In this document: one piece after another, positions 8,560-20,884 of the stretch
Numbering within the stretch: the stretch's first letter is position 1
How the letters are laid out: each line of letters starts with the position of its first letter
Origin: Ryuthela nishihirai
Lineage: Eukaryota; Arthropoda; Arachnida; Araneae; Heptathelidae
DNA length: 64,000 nucleotides
NCBI GenBank assembly: GCA_038380435.1
Contig: JAWZYU010000010.1
Coordinates: forward strand, 48,084,135 to 48,148,134
Reading direction: 5' to 3'
Program-made: the position numbers and the translations under genes
The notes under the pieces: generated by a model
Database searches by the model: none
What the model was told of the DNA's origin: nothing
Seen by the model: the letters and a program-made list of their open reading frames with translations, nothing else

Positions 8560-11190
8560 GGCATCTTCTCTTAAATGCAGTGCACTATAGCACTTAAGGC
8601 ATCTTCCCTTCACTGCTGTTTACTATTGCATCGAAGACATCTTCACTGCCGTTCACTATGCACTGAAGGCATCTTCCCTTCACTGCCGTTCACTATGCAC
8701 TGAAGGCATCTTCCCTTCATTGCAGTTCACTATTTCACTGAAGGCATCTTCTCTTCACTGCCATTCACTATTGCACTGAAGGCATCTTCTCTTCACTGCC
8801 GTTCACTATTGCATTGAAGGCATCTTCCCTTCACTGCCGTTCACTATGCACTGAAGGCATCTTCCTTTCACTGCCATTCACAATTGCACTGAAGGCATCT
8901 TCCTTTCACTGCCGTTCACTATTGCATTGAAGACATCTTCCCTTCACTGCCGTTCACTATGCACTGAAGGCATCTTCCCTTCATTGCAGTTCACTATTTC
9001 ACTGGAGGCATCTTCTCTTCACTGCCATTCACTATTGCACTGAAGGCATCTTCTCTTCACTGCCGTTCACTATTGCATTGAAGGCATCTTCCCTTCACTG
9101 CCGTTCACTATTGCATTGAAGGCATCTTCCCTTCACTGCCGTTCACTATGCACTGAAGGCATCTTCCCTTCATTGCAGTTCACTATTTCACTGGAGGCAT
9201 CTTCTCTTCACTGCCATTCACTATTGCACTGAAGGCATCTTCTCTTCACTGCCGTTCACTATTGCATTGAAGGCATCTTCCCTTCACTGCCGTTCACTAT
9301 TGCATTGAAGGCATCTTCCCTTCACTGTCGTTCACTATGCACTGAAGGCATCTTCCCTTCATTGCAGTTCACTATTTCACTGAAGGCATCTTCCCTTCAC
9401 TGCCATTCACTATTTCACTGAAGGCATCTTCTCTTCACTGCCATTCACTATTGCACTGAAGGCATCTTCTCTTCACTGCCATTCACTATTGCATTTGAAG
9501 ACATCTTCCCTTCACTGCCATTCACTATTTCACTGAAGGCATCTTCTCTTCACTGCCATTCACTATTTCACTGAAGGCATCTTCTCTTCACTGCCATTCA
9601 CTATTGCACTGAAGGCATCTTCTCTTCACTGCCATTCACTATTGCATTTGAAGGCATCTTCCCTTCACTGCCATTCACTATTTCACTGAAGGCATTTTCT
9701 CTTCACTGCCATTCACTATTTCACTGAAGGCATCTTCTCTTCACTGCCATTCACTATTGCACTGAAGGCATCTTCTCTTCACTGCCATTCACTATTGCAT
9801 TGAAGGCATCTTCCCTTCACTGCCGTTCACTATGCACTGAAGGCATCTTCCCTTCATTGCAGTTCACTATTTCACTGAAGGCATCTTCTCTTCACGGCCA
9901 TTCACTATTGCACTGAAGGCATCTTCCCGTCATTGCAGTTCACTATTTCACTGAAGGCATCTTCCCTTCACTGCCATTCACTATTTCACTGAAGGCATCT
10001 TCTCTTCACTGCCATTCACTATTGCACTGAAGGCATCTTCTCTTCACTGCCGTTCACTATTGCATTTGAAGGCATCTTCCCTTCACTGCCGTTCACTATG
10101 CACTGAAGGCATCTTCCTTTCACTGCCATTCACAATTGCACTGAAGGCATCTTCCTTTCACTGCCGTTCACTATTGCATTGAAGACATCTTCCCTTCACT
10201 GCCGTTCACTATGCACTGAAGGCATCTTCCCTTCATTGCAGTTCACTATTTCACTGGAGGCATCTTCTCTTCACTGCCATTCACTATTGCACTGAAGGCA
10301 TCTTCTCTTCACTGCCGTTCACTATTGCATTGAAGGCATCTTCCCTTCACTGCCGTTCACTATGCACTGAAGGCATCTTCCTTTCACTGCCATTCACAAT
10401 TGCACTGAAGGCATCTTCCTTTCACTGCCGTTCACTATTGCATTGAAGACATCTTCCCTTCACTGCCGTTCACTATGCACTGAAGGCATCTTCCCTTCAT
10501 TGCAGTTCACTATTTCACTGGAGGCATCTTCTCTTCACTGCCATTCACTATTGCACTGAAGGCATCTTCTCTTCACTGCCGTTCACTGTTGCATTGAAGG
10601 CATCTTCCCTTCACTGCCGTTCACTATTGCATTGAAGGCATCTTCCCTTCACTACCGTTCACTATGCACTGAAGGCATGTTCCCTTCATTGCAGTTCACT
10701 ATTTCACTGAAGGCATCTTCCCTTCACTGCCATTCACTATTTCACTGAAGGCATCTTCTCTTCACTGCCATTCACTATTGCACTGAAGGCATCTTCTCTT
10801 CACTGCCGTTCACTATTGCATTTGAAGGCATCTTCCCTTCACTGCCATTCACTATTTCACTGAAGGCATCTTCTCTTCACTGCCATTCACTATTGCACTG
10901 AAGGCATCTTCCCTTCACTGCCATTCACTATTTCACTGAAGGCATCTTCTCTTCACTGCCATTCACTATTGCACTGAAGGCATCTTCCCTTCACTGCCAT
11001 TCACTATTTCACTGAAGGCATCTTCTCTTCACTGCCATTCACTATTGCACTGAAGGCATCTTCTCTTCACTGCCATTCACTATTGCACTGAAGGCATCTT
11101 CTCTTCACTGCCGTTCACTATTGCATTTGAAGGCATCTTTCCTTCATTGCAGTTCACTATTGCACTGAAGGCTTCTTAAGTTCACTCCAT
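8560..11190. repeat. Satellite array, ~38-bp monomer, ~69 copies
   Basis: The monomer contains GAAGGCATCTTCCCTTCACT followed by GCCGTTCACTATTGCACT. Variants are 37 bp (CTATGCACTG), 38 bp or 39 bp (GCATTTGAAG). Diagnostic variants (GAAGACATC, ACTGGAGGCATC, CACAATTGCA) recur in the same order at about 8931, 10183 and 10447, so there is higher-order structure. It is non-coding. Confidence 0.97.
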
Positions 11191-11394
11191 CCGATAAAGG
11201 AAATATATTCATTAATAAATTTTACCTTTACCATGTGTAATATGAGATAAAAAGAAAAATAAAGATTGCAAGAATTCCTGCTGGGATTTTTAACAATCTG
11301 TATATATTGTGGAAAAATTGAAGTATATTTTTCTACACCCCACCATATCTGGTCGATGGCGAGTAAGAACTAGGTCAGACCCCCAAATATAGGC
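11191..11394. other. AT-rich spacer and possible retroelement leader
   Basis: On the minus strand, directly after the candidate LTR end, the bases ATTTGGGGGTCTGACC resemble the TTTGGGGG-type leader or primer-binding region next to many LTRs. Element-like sequence ends near 11335. Confidence 0.35.
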
Positions 11395-12266
11395 TGTGAA
11401 TTGCGTTGTGTCTTCGATCCATTAATATCACACATTAATATGCTTAAAGAAAATTATTTAAACAAATAATACATTTATTAATCTTACTTCATTAACGAAA
11501 CTTCAAGAAAACACTTTAACGCAGGTACACATTGATTTGACACATTTTGTCAGGAGATTTCACATCAGCGAAGTTAGCGCTGTTTGACTTTTCGAAACTT
11601 TTCACGGCTCTAAGCCGAACAGTTCACTAACATAGTCTATGCACAATGTTCGTGCGGAGCCGGGAACATTAACAGCTCCAAGGGCTCTCTTGAAACACGT
11701 GGCAGCGACACTTTTAAGCTATGGGACTTCGGGCACCAGGTTAAATAAAACTGACCCTTACCTATCTGCTGATGTGGACGAGGAAACGTCGTTGCACTTT
11801 TCAGACAGCACGCTCCAGCACAGCGGCCAACCACTTGGCATCTCGTCAGACCGCTATCACTTCTTTCATGAAATCGTGTGGACGATCTCAAACACGACAG
11901 CGGACTCGAACTTCTCCGCCTTCCTTTGCCGACGTTCCAGCCAAAAGTGACCTGTGTTCTCATCTTGATCTCCTCCTCTTGTTTTTCTAAAGGTCACTCT
12001 CTACCGAATCGTGGCCCTCTGTCATTGGTGGGTGCTGTCGAGGTGTGAATTCTTCCAGTCCAGATGGGGCTTGTTTGCCCGTTCGCGGTGTCCAAGATAC
12101 CTAAGGGTGGAATTCCAATGTTGGTGGCGGCGCCCTCTTCGTGGTCGAATGCCGAACAAAAATGGCGAAAAAGATGGATAGTAATTGGTTTGTAAAAACG
12201 GTAGACAGGGTTCTGCCGCCATCGGCATGTCGTGTCCATACTTTTACACAAAAGGTGGGCACGACA
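11395..12266 (-). mobile_element. Candidate LTR of a retrotransposon
   Basis: On the minus strand this 872-bp block starts TGTCGTGCCCACC and ends CAATTCACA, so it has TG...CA ends. An AATAAA lies at 11479-11474, late in the block as expected at the end of an R region. It is followed by leader-like ATTTGGGGGTCTGACC. It is GC-richer than its surroundings and has no long frame. No second LTR, gag or pol is present in the window, so the element is truncated. The assignment rests on boundaries only; a GC-rich unclassified repeat is the alternative. Confidence 0.4.
11474..11479 (-). promoter_or_regulatory. Possible polyadenylation signal in the candidate LTR
   Basis: AATAAA on the minus strand, about 80 bases before the proposed LTR end. 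Confidence 0.3.
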
Positions 12267-12807
12267 ATATATCTAGAGACTAAAATTATTTTTTGTGACA
12301 GTTTGGTCCTTTCTATAGTTTGTCTTAATAATAATAATAATAAATAATAAATAATAAAATAATGATAAAGCAAATCTTTATCCTTTATAAGCGAGATAAA
12401 GGGAATATTTATGCTTTTGATTTTAGGTACTTACGCGACATTTTGGACATTAAGTGATTTGCTACGTAAGCAATGATGAGGTCATTTCCAGCCTGTGAAA
12501 AATTTGTAGCAGAAGGCTCGCATAGAAAACTGAAATGAAATATCGCGAAGCCATAGAATTATATAATGAATAAACTTATGTATAACGAAAAAAAATCCCA
12601 AATTTAAACCAAAATAATATAATGCTATTAAAATGAATTATTTTAATCAGAATTCGCTTCACGGAGTTGGACTTCTTGTCCTCTATACGTTATTTTTATC
12701 ATTTACAAATTTATTTGCCATCACTAGTTGCGGGCCAGTTTGCCGGGTCTGGGTTTGGCGAAGGACGAAAACTACTTGTTGAGTAGCATCTTGTGTAGGG
12801 ATTTTGG
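12267..12807. other. AT-rich spacer with (AAT)n microsatellite
   Basis: A short AAT-rich microsatellite lies at about 12328-12362. Nothing else is recognised. Confidence 0.5.
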
Positions 12808-13155
12808 ATTGGGTTGTTTTACCTCTGAGCGGCACTTTTTTGCACACCATGGGCTAAATGGCCAGGTCACATGGACCCCGAAAGCTCAGAAAAGGTTGGA
12901 GGAGGGGACCCACTGGAACAGCTGTTGGGAGACAGATGGTAGCCTCCCGTCAAGGCCATCCAGCGTGTTTTTTTAACGTGCACAGTGTATGGCTCTCCCG
13001 CACAGGGGGCCACGGCTTAACGTCCCATCCGACGGACGGCGGTCTTTCCAAACCCATCGGGCAGAGATAAATCTCAACGCTGACCCAACTGGGACTCGAA
13101 CCAGGGAACTGCAGATTACGAACCTGGCGCGCTAATGACTGAGCCACCCCCGCCC
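12808..13155 (-). mobile_element. SINE-A with 40-bp internal deletion
   Basis: The TSD TCTTGTGTAGGGA is present at 12789-12801 and 13156-13168. The body lacks the segment from GTGTCCCCTACTGACC to GGAATTTTGC (junction near 13059). The head is complete. A few bases lie between the left TSD and the tail. Confidence 0.93.
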
Positions 13156-13644
13156 TCTTGTGTAGGGAGAAGCTGGGTTTATTTGGCCTAATTGTCGAAT
13201 GCAATGCTGCAGATTTGCTCATAGAGTGATGGAGATGGAAATAAAAGTTCCATAAGGAGAGGGAGTTCAACTCCCAAACTACATTTCTAATGTTTCGCAG
13301 CTGAAAATAGGACTTTTAGATCCAGAATTGTAAAGTAGATACACTAAATGTGAAACAAAGCTTTATTGATACCAGCCATACTATTTTTCAATTCAGTGTA
13401 TTTGTTATTTAATATAATTTGGATTTAATTTCAACGAGGTATTAATATTGATAGGTGAATAGGCTTATGAGATAAAGATCATATAGGTTTCAACGTTCCT
13501 AAAAAGGTATGGTTCCTTTTAACTTTCATTACATCGAGTTATTTAATTATTCATGTATTATATTTCATTTAAGAGATGAATGCGTTTCAAAAGATATTTT
13601 GTATTCTTTTACTTACAGCCTGAAAATTTAAAGTTATAATTTTA
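13156..13644. other. AT-rich stretch, nothing recognised
   Basis: No element or gene could be supported. Confidence 0.5.
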
Positions 13645-13829
13645 GGTGCTGCAGCTTTTCCAAAATCTTCGTGGTCAATAGTTTGAAAAACCTTGTAATG
13701 CACCATAAAGATCTGTGAATAAGGCGGAATAACCAAAAGACAACACAAGGAAAACGTTCCTTATCCCTGATTCGAAAGCAGATTCCTCTATCTGCAGTCA
13801 AGCACACTAGCCACTCGTTCACCGAGAAT
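13645..13829 (-). mobile_element. SINE-B relic
   Basis: The end near CTGCAGTCAAGCACACTAGC matches the relic at 14405-14424 and, more distantly, the SINE-B head at 24150-24225. The rest is strongly diverged. Confidence 0.4.
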
Positions 13830-13843
13830 GTATACTAGAGAAC

Positions 13844-14229
13844 GGGCTGGGTTGTTTTACCTCTGAGCGGTACTTTTTTGCACACCATGGGCTAAATGGC
13901 CAGGTCACAAGGACCCCGAAGGCTCAGAGAAGGTTGGGGGAGGAGACCCACTGGAACAGCTGTTGGGAGACAGATGGTATCCTCCCGTCAAGGCCATCCA
14001 GCGTGTTCTTTAACGTGCACAGGGTATGGCTCTCCCGCACACGGGCCACGGCTTAACGTCCCATCCGACGGACGGCGGCCTTTCCAAGCCCATGGGTGTC
14101 CCCTACTGCCCGTGGGCAGGGCGGGGAAATTTTGCGGAGATAAATCTCAACGCTGACCCAGCTGGGACTCGAACCTGGGAACTACAGATTACGAGCCTGG
14201 CGCGCTACCGACTGAGCCACCCCCGCCCC
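13844..14229 (-). mobile_element. SINE-A, full length, with 14-bp TSD
   Basis: An exact TSD GTATACTAGAGAAC is at 13830-13843 and 14230-14243. The copy is close to consensus, including the complete head ending GCCACCCCCGCCCC. Confidence 0.96.
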
Positions 14230-14264
14230 GTATACTAGAGAACATCAAAGTATTTAAAACAAAT

Positions 14265-14455
14265 TACGCCTCTTAAAACTGCCTGCCACAGAGGTCTGAC
14301 AGGAGTCTGTCATTATAATACTACCTTCGTAGTGAAAGCGAGACATCAACAGAAAAACATCACGATTAAAACCTATGTCTTATCTCTAACTAATATCCCT
14401 TGGATCTGCAGTCAAGCACACTAGCTACTCTGCCATCTAGACCGTGCATAAGAGA
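14265..14455 (-). mobile_element. SINE-B, degraded copy
   Basis: CTGCCTGCCACAGAGGTCTG and GACAGGAGTCTGTCA match the SINE-B 3' part at 24045-24085, and CAAGCACACTAGCTACTC matches its head. The region between is diverged. Confidence 0.65.
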
Positions 14456-15454
14456 AAGAAAAGACCTGACAATTCAACTTGGAGATTTAAAAAAAAAATA
14501 ACTCAAAATCAGAAGTAGCAATGCCTCAAAGATTAGCTTCATTTCAGTGAAAGCACCACTCCTCAGCATTTACGAAAATGGGTAGCGAACAAAGAAATTA
14601 TTAAAGTAGACGGGCGGAAAGAAAAATTAGTTCAAAAATAAAAAATTGATATGTCATCTAGAAAACTTTTCCACAGAAGGCATGCTCACTTTCAGATTTA
14701 ATGCAGTTTTAGCCTCTTCGTGGGAATGGCCAGGAAGAGTAAGGCCTTTGTTTGTGCAATACTTAGGTGGAAGAGCCATCTGCTAGAGTTTCTCTCCTGA
14801 GAAACGTCTTCATAAAGCATAAAAGATCTGTGGACTGGGTTAGATGCTTTCAAGAAAGAATGATGAATGAGGTCGGATGCTGGAAAAGAAGATGGAGAGC
14901 AAGGACCTAAGAGAAACGATGACAAAAGCTGCAAAAAAATGAGGAAAGAATCGCTGGTGTGATGTTTGATGGATTCTTTTGGAAATCTGATGATGGTGAG
15001 TTAAGTTTCTGCCAGTGATGACTTAAAGTATCCAATAGGAAGTTTTCCATTTCGGCTTCAATTTTAGACTGATCACTTACTATCTATTATAAAGATTGAA
15101 TGGACTAATCTATATGTGTGTGTGTTCTTTCCTAGAGTTGCATTTGGTAAATAGAAGTTATTTCCGAAATCAATGGTTATTAAACTACGAGTATTAAATA
15201 TTTCATTAATATGATTTTTAACATGTCAGATTTAATGGATTGGAACCGAATAAAAAATTGCTATATTCTTGCTTGAAAAGCAAACGAAGCAGAAATCGCA
15301 ATTGTGCAAATCAAAATCATAATAGCACAGCAATATCCCAACAATTTTAAAACGCGTCTTTTCAGAATCTGTTGAACTGCAAAAGCAAACAGAAAACAAT
15401 GATTACAGTATTTGTAATCATTGAGCAGCATTTTGAGTAGAAGTAGCTGTCCAA
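14456..15454. other. AT-rich stretch, nothing recognised
   Basis: About 1 kb with no supported element. A short (GT)n run is at about 15115-15123. Confidence 0.5.
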
Positions 15455-15466
15455 CTCCAATAGCTA

Positions 15467-15852
15467 GTTGGGTTGTTTTACCTCTGAGCAGCACTTTTTT
15501 TGCACACCATGGGCTAAATGGCCAGGTCACATGGACCCCGAAGGCTCAGAGAAGGTTGGGGGAGGGGACCCACTGGAACAGCTGTTGGGAGACAGATGGT
15601 AGCCCCCCGTCAAGGCCATCCAGCGTGTTCTTTAACGTGCACAGGGTATGGCCGTCCCGCACACGGGGCCACGGCTTAACGTCCCATTCGACGGACGGCG
15701 GCCTTTCCAAGCCCATCGGTGTCCCCTACTGACCATGGGCAGGGCGGGGAATTTTGCGGAGATAAATCTCAACGCTGACCCTGCTGGGACTCGAACCTGG
15801 GAACTACAGATTACGAGCCTGACACGCTACCGACTGAGCCACCCCCGCCCCT
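15467..15852 (-). mobile_element. SINE-A, full length, with 12-bp TSD
   Basis: TSD CTCCAATAGCTA at 15455-15466 and 15853-15864. Near consensus, with few substitutions (GACCATGGGC, CTGACACGCTACC). Confidence 0.96.
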
Positions 15853-16001
15853 CTCCAATAGCTACTTAAAAGGACTACTCAAGAGGCTGCCGGCGGAACG
15901 CGTATGGCCCGTGATAAAAATTTTGTAGCTGGCATAAAAATGTGTGAAAAATGAAAAAATAAAAAAATAAATATATTTTAAAAATAATTTAAGACGTGGA
16001 A

Positions 16002-16195
16002 TCGTGTAGAGGAGCGCGATACCTTGTACACTCTGAAGAACAGATCGGATGGCCTTGATAAGTAGCTCCTATCTGTCTTCTAACATCTGTCTAGTAGATC
16101 TTCTCTGAGCCTTTGGAATCTATGTGACCTGGCCGTTTACCCTACGTGCGTAAAAAAATGCAGGCTCAGAAGTAAAATAAACAACTCAACCCATC
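16002..16195 (+). mobile_element. SINE-A 3' half, old
   Basis: Starts inside the body (GTGTAGAGGAGCGCGATACC) and runs through GGATGGCCTTGATAAG and GTGACCTGGCCGTTTACCC to AAACAACTCAACCC. Confidence 0.8.
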
Positions 16196-16254
16196 CTTGC
16201 GCAAGCCAAAGTGCCCAACCAAAAGTTTAACACTCGGAGTCCACTGATCACATA

Positions 16255-16430
16255 CTAAGTACATTTAAGATTTTGATTACAATTTATATATCAAGTATTA
16301 ACTACATTTGAGATTTTTGATTGCAATTTATATATTACGTGTTAATTACATTTATGACTTTTTATTGGAATTTATACATTAACTACTTTTAAGACCTCGA
16401 TTATTTCTATCGTGTATTTTACGTATGTTC
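16255..16430. repeat. ~45-bp AT-rich tandem repeat, ~4 degenerate copies
   Basis: Successive units begin TACATTTAAGATTTTGATTA, CTACATTTGAGATTTTTGAT, TTACATTTATGACTTTTTAT and CTACTTTTAAGACC. Confidence 0.65.
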
Positions 16431-16664
16431 AGGACTTTTAATTTTTGATCAACCCTTGTACAAATGTTTTATCATTTAGTTTACATTTAAATTCAGTTTT
16501 AGATTGAGGGTTTTATAGATAGTCACGGATGAATTTTTCATAAGGCATGTTAGGCACTTGCTCAGGGTCGCCAGCATTAAGTGCTGCAGTTTGTTTATGT
16601 AAACCAAATTTTGTCATTTTTCGTTTCTCAGGCAGAATCAAAAACTGGTTTAAATAACCTTAAT

Positions 16665-16870
16665 ACCAGGGTCGGATGATACTGGTTTGGAGTGGGCCAA
16701 GGGTCATGTCCCCCCTCCCCCTCCTTTGAGAATGCTATTAACCGGAATGAAAGCGAAAAAATATCCAAATATATATATTTTTTTTAAAGAAATTTGTTAT
16801 ACCCCCAAAAGATTCCGTTTCACTCTTGAGCGATCTTGCCTCTCTCCCTTTTACTCGGATGGACATTTTG
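16665..16870. mobile_element. Possible degraded hAT-type MITE
   Basis: CCAGGGTCGGATGATACTGG followed by a C-rich run and TTTGAGAATGCTATTAACC parallels the arrangement at 7213 and 1931. The right end is unclear. Confidence 0.35.
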
Positions 16871-16954
16871 TATATTGAAAAAGATGGGAAAAAATCGCAA
16901 ATTAATACGGAGTAGTAGCCCAAATTACTCAAGCCAGAATTAATGAAGTGAATC

Positions 16955-17370
16955 CTAATTTACATGTACCTCTATGAAGTGAATCCAGTGTTACGTGTAC
17001 CGCTATGAAGGGAACCCAGTACTGCGTGTGACGCGATAAAGTGAACTCAATATTAGTTGTTCCGCGATAAAGTGAACTCAATATTAGTTGTTCCGCGATG
17101 AAGTGAACTCAATATTAGTTGTTCCGCGATGAAGTGAACCCAGGTATTGCGTGTGCCGCAATGAAGTGAACCCAAGTACTGCGTGTGCCGCGATGAAGTG
17201 AACTCAGGTTTTGCGTGTGCCACAATGAAGTGAAACTAGGTACTGCATGTGCCACGATGAAGTGACCTGTGCAGCGATGAATGAATCGTACCGCGTGTGC
17301 CACGTGCAATAAACCCAGTACTTGTTGTGCGCGATGAAGTAAATCCATTACTGGGTGTGCCGCGAAATGA
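16955..17370. repeat. 31-33 bp minisatellite (~13 copies)
   Basis: Units contain GATGAAGTGAACCCAGTACT followed by GCGTGTGCCGC. The segment 17020-17130 is more homogeneous (GTGAACTCAATATTAGTTGT, exact 31-bp period) than the rest. Confidence 0.9.
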
Positions 17371-18209
17371 AAAGGTAGAGAATAACTGCACTAGTTGAAC
17401 AGGTTTTATGAATTTCTTAAATTTAATTTTGATTTACTAAATGTCCGTAATATTGTTAAAACTGGTGAATACTTCGAAATTTTAATACTAAACGAAATTA
17501 TTTTTATTAATTAAGCAAATATTTTCCACTTAATTTCAAATCTTTTCATTTCGTAATTTAAAAATAAGTCTATGGTTCTGAAAAGCAAAAGAAATGTCAG
17601 ATCCCCAGTTATCTTTTCTGAGTAAATTAAGACATTTAATTTTCCCGAAGTCTTTCTCTGCATACCAATAGCAATTCATTTGAATTATCTCTTGCATTTT
17701 AAAGTAGCTGTGCATTGTAAATAACAAAAATGGAAAGAGATTATCTACTAATTATGAGTTGCGTAAGAGTCTTTTTAATTACAAATCGTTTTGCTTATAT
17801 TTCTGCTGTAATCACTAATTTATTCCTGTGCGATAGAAATTAATTTCTTTAATGGGCTAGTCGACTGCAGACTGAATTTAATCTGATGTAATTTCGGATT
17901 TTTCTGACAATTCAATTAATTGTTAAATGTGTCGAATTTTTCCCATAACTGCGAAAGTTGTAATTTCATTTATTAAACTCTGTAAAGACAGATTCAATCC
18001 ATGTTTTACATTGGATGTTGTCAAATTCGTCGCTCTGAACTCTCTGGCTTGTGAAGTGTAAATCAGATTACACGAATAAGGTAAGAACAAAACGTAAAAA
18101 AAAATCTTTGAAATGATTTATAAAACTTAAACTGTTAAAAACAGAAATGTTGACAAATATTTTAGCTGCCATTAACAAGTGTCTGCCATGCATTTAATTT
18201 GTAACTTCT
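17371..18209. other. AT-rich stretch, nothing recognised
   Basis: No element or gene could be supported. Confidence 0.5.
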
Positions 18210-18220
18210 TCACCTCAAAG

Positions 18221-18612
18221 GGTTGGGTTGTTTTACCTCTGAGCGGCACTTTTTTGCACACCATGGGCTAAATGGCCAGGTCACATGGACCCCGAAGGCT
18301 CAGAGAAGGTTGGGGGAGGGAACCCACTGGAACAGCTGTTGGGAGACAGATGGTAGTCTCCCGTCAAGGCCATCCAGCGTGTTCTTTAACGTGCACAGGG
18401 TATGGCTCTCCCGCACACGGAGCCACGGCTTAACGTCCCATCCGACGGACGGCGGCCTTTCCAAGCCCTCGGTGTCCCCTACTGACCGTGGGCAAGGCGG
18501 AGAATTTTGCGGAGATGAATCTCAACGCTGACCCAGCTGGGACTCGAACCTGGGAACTACAGATTACGAGCCTGGCGCGCTACCGACTGAGCCACCCCCC
18601 CCCCCCCGCCCC
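18221..18612 (-). mobile_element. SINE-A, full length, with 11-bp TSD
   Basis: Exact TSD TCACCTCAAAG at 18210-18220 and 18613-18623. The head ends in an expanded C run. Otherwise close to consensus. Confidence 0.96.
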
Positions 18613-18623
18613 TCACCTCAAAG

Positions 18624-19255
18624 AATTGGATAACTGATGTTATATATATACATAATTGCCGGTTGGGACTGCCTGTGACGCCATCTATTGATCGTAAATT
18701 GAACTCATCCGTTGTCGTCAGAAAACTATATTTGTAATCAAACGCGTAAACTTTAACTATAAAAGCAACATGTATTCATTCATTCGACACAACGCGAAAA
18801 ATAAAAGAAAACAATTTCCTCACCGTGTTCTCGATTGAATTTGAGGAAAAAGCGGTTGAAAACAATTTTTCCTCTTCCCCAATAGATGTAGGGTTGTAAA
18901 CGGCAGTTGCGTCAGACAAAATATTTTCCGACATTCTAAGGCAAGAAATATTAGTTTTCAGTTTAGGTGTATGTTTGATTCAGTTACCTCTTGGTCCTGG
19001 CATTACAGCTAGAGTCCTGCGCATGTAGCAAAAGCTCTAACAGCATCTGCAATATTTTACCAGCATATGCAATATTTTACCAACATCAGCGTATATTTGG
19101 TTACTAAATAACCGCCAAGATTTTGAAAATTCCTGAGTTCTGATGCATGTTTGCGAGCAAAATAAAACAGTCTAATGGTTTATTAATGACTAATTATTAA
19201 CTGAAAAGCTGTACTGTGATAAAAAAATAATCCTTTAGTTTGTAAAAAATATTCT
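18624..19255. other. AT-rich stretch, nothing recognised
   Basis: Only a local duplication around 19030-19085 (AGCATCTGCAATATTTTACC, then AGCATATGCAATATTTTACC) was seen. Confidence 0.5.
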
Positions 19256-19259
19256 TTAA

Positions 19260-19773
19260 CCCTTTCAGGACCATAAGGTTTCTAAGAGTAAATATTAGTA
19301 TGTAACTGTTTTAGTTTGTTTAGACGTAAAATAAATAAAAATCATAAGAAAAATACATAACAATGTGTAGTTTTTTTGGAATTTTATGGGAAATATTTTT
19401 CCCAATGGACTATAAAGGTAACACAAATTATAGTTAGGCTTATTATGCAATGTCTTTTATTTATTGGTTTATTAGAACAAAATGTTAACTAAAATAATGC
19501 AAAATTATGAAATAAAATTGCTATACAAAATGATGTGCTAATTATGATATTCTGCGAAGCAATTTCTTTTGGTTGTGAAGCAAAGATGGACATTGCACAG
19601 ATGCAACATTATTGCAAAGATGGACATGGACTAAACGTTCCCGTTTACGTAATTGCGTTCGGCATACGTTCTATTTTGACATTCTGTATAAAAAATGCAG
19701 ATAAGGTTATAATTAAATACGACAATCACCAATTTTAAAATGGGGAAAAATGTTTCCCTTAGTTGTGAAAGGG
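19260..19773. mobile_element. piggyBac-type MITE
   Basis: TTAA is present at 19256-19259 and 19774-19777, and the 514-bp insert starts CCCTTTCAGGACC and ends TTGTGAAAGGG. The shared terminal octamer CCCTTTCA with TTAA duplication is the classic piggyBac arrangement. The interior has no transposase; a 67-codon frame at 19535 shows no recognisable domain. Confidence 0.75.
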
Positions 19774-19893
19774 TTAAATATTACACAAAAATTACTTAAA
19801 TCTATTTTGCAAATTCTTCTGAGTTAATTTTGTTCTTTCAAATGCAGTTATGGGCGATTATGGAAGACACTCTTTTTATTACCCAGTAACTTC

Positions 19894-20207
19894 TCAGCGT
19901 TGAGATTTATCTCCTCAAAACTCCCCGCCCTGCCCAAGGTCAGTAGGGGACACCGATGGGCTTGGAAAGGCCGCCGTCCGTCGGATGGGACGTCAAGCCT
20001 TGGCCCCGTGTGTTGGAGAGCCATACACTGTGTACGTTAAAGAACATGCTGGATGGCCTTGATGGGAGGTTACCATCTGTCTCCCAACAGCTGTTCCAGT
20101 GAGTCATCTCCCCCAACCTTCTCTGAGCAATCGGGGTCCTAGTGACCTGGCCATTTAGCCAAAGGGGTGCAAAAAAGTGCCGCTCAGAGATAAAACAACC
20201 CGACCCA
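19894..20207 (+). mobile_element. SINE-A lacking its tRNA head, with 13-bp TSD
   Basis: Exact TSD ACCCAGTAACTTC at 19881-19893 and 20208-20220. The copy starts TCAGCGTTGAGATTTATCTC, exactly where head and body meet, so it is a 5'-truncated insertion. Confidence 0.95.
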
Positions 20208-20220
20208 ACCCAGTAACTTC

Positions 20221-20880
20221 ACTCTATACATCACTATACAAACTTCGTGATCTTCACTACTGAAATTTTCACATATTAAATTCTACGCCACATCACAGTT
20301 TTTTTTTAATTTACGTTCTGCTTTTCCAGCAAAAAAAGTTCGCACCTTTCAAATTGGGTATTTTATTTTTTTAATTTGTGGCTTTATAACAATGCATTTT
20401 TTTTTTCTTTTTGAAGTGAATATCATAATTGAATTTTCAAATCAGGTTTCTTTTTCTATTATCTCAAGTCTTTATTTTTCTCATTCACGTCAGACATCAA
20501 TAACGCAGTTGAAGTTGCTCATGTTCCTTCATCTTACTAAATTCAAGATTTATCGAAGCTATCCGCGTTAACCTTGTTTTTTTTCCGCGTCAACATTAAC
20601 CTTTTATCGGCCGAGAGCTTTTAATTGTGGATATCCGCATTCCGCCCAAGGCTTGAATTATAACTGAAAATCATCTGTAATATTTTTTTAGGTCAGGATA
20701 TCAGAATTTCAGGTAGCTCTGTTACTACATCTTGTATGCTAGTGCATTGCAGTGACGTCATCAAAATGCTTTTTCTTGTCTTTTGATTGTTATTTCTATA
20801 ACGATCTATATTTTATCCATTTTTAATCCTATCGACCTCAAATTTTATACCTAGGCTATCATTACGGCCCTCACAAAACA
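20221..20880. other. AT-rich stretch with T runs, nothing recognised
   Basis: Several poly(T) runs; no supported element. Confidence 0.5.
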
Positions 20881-20884
20881 CATG

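Noticed and set aside
8560..11190. CRISPR-like array
   Set aside because: Units are directly adjacent without unique spacers and the genome is eukaryotic; it is a satellite.
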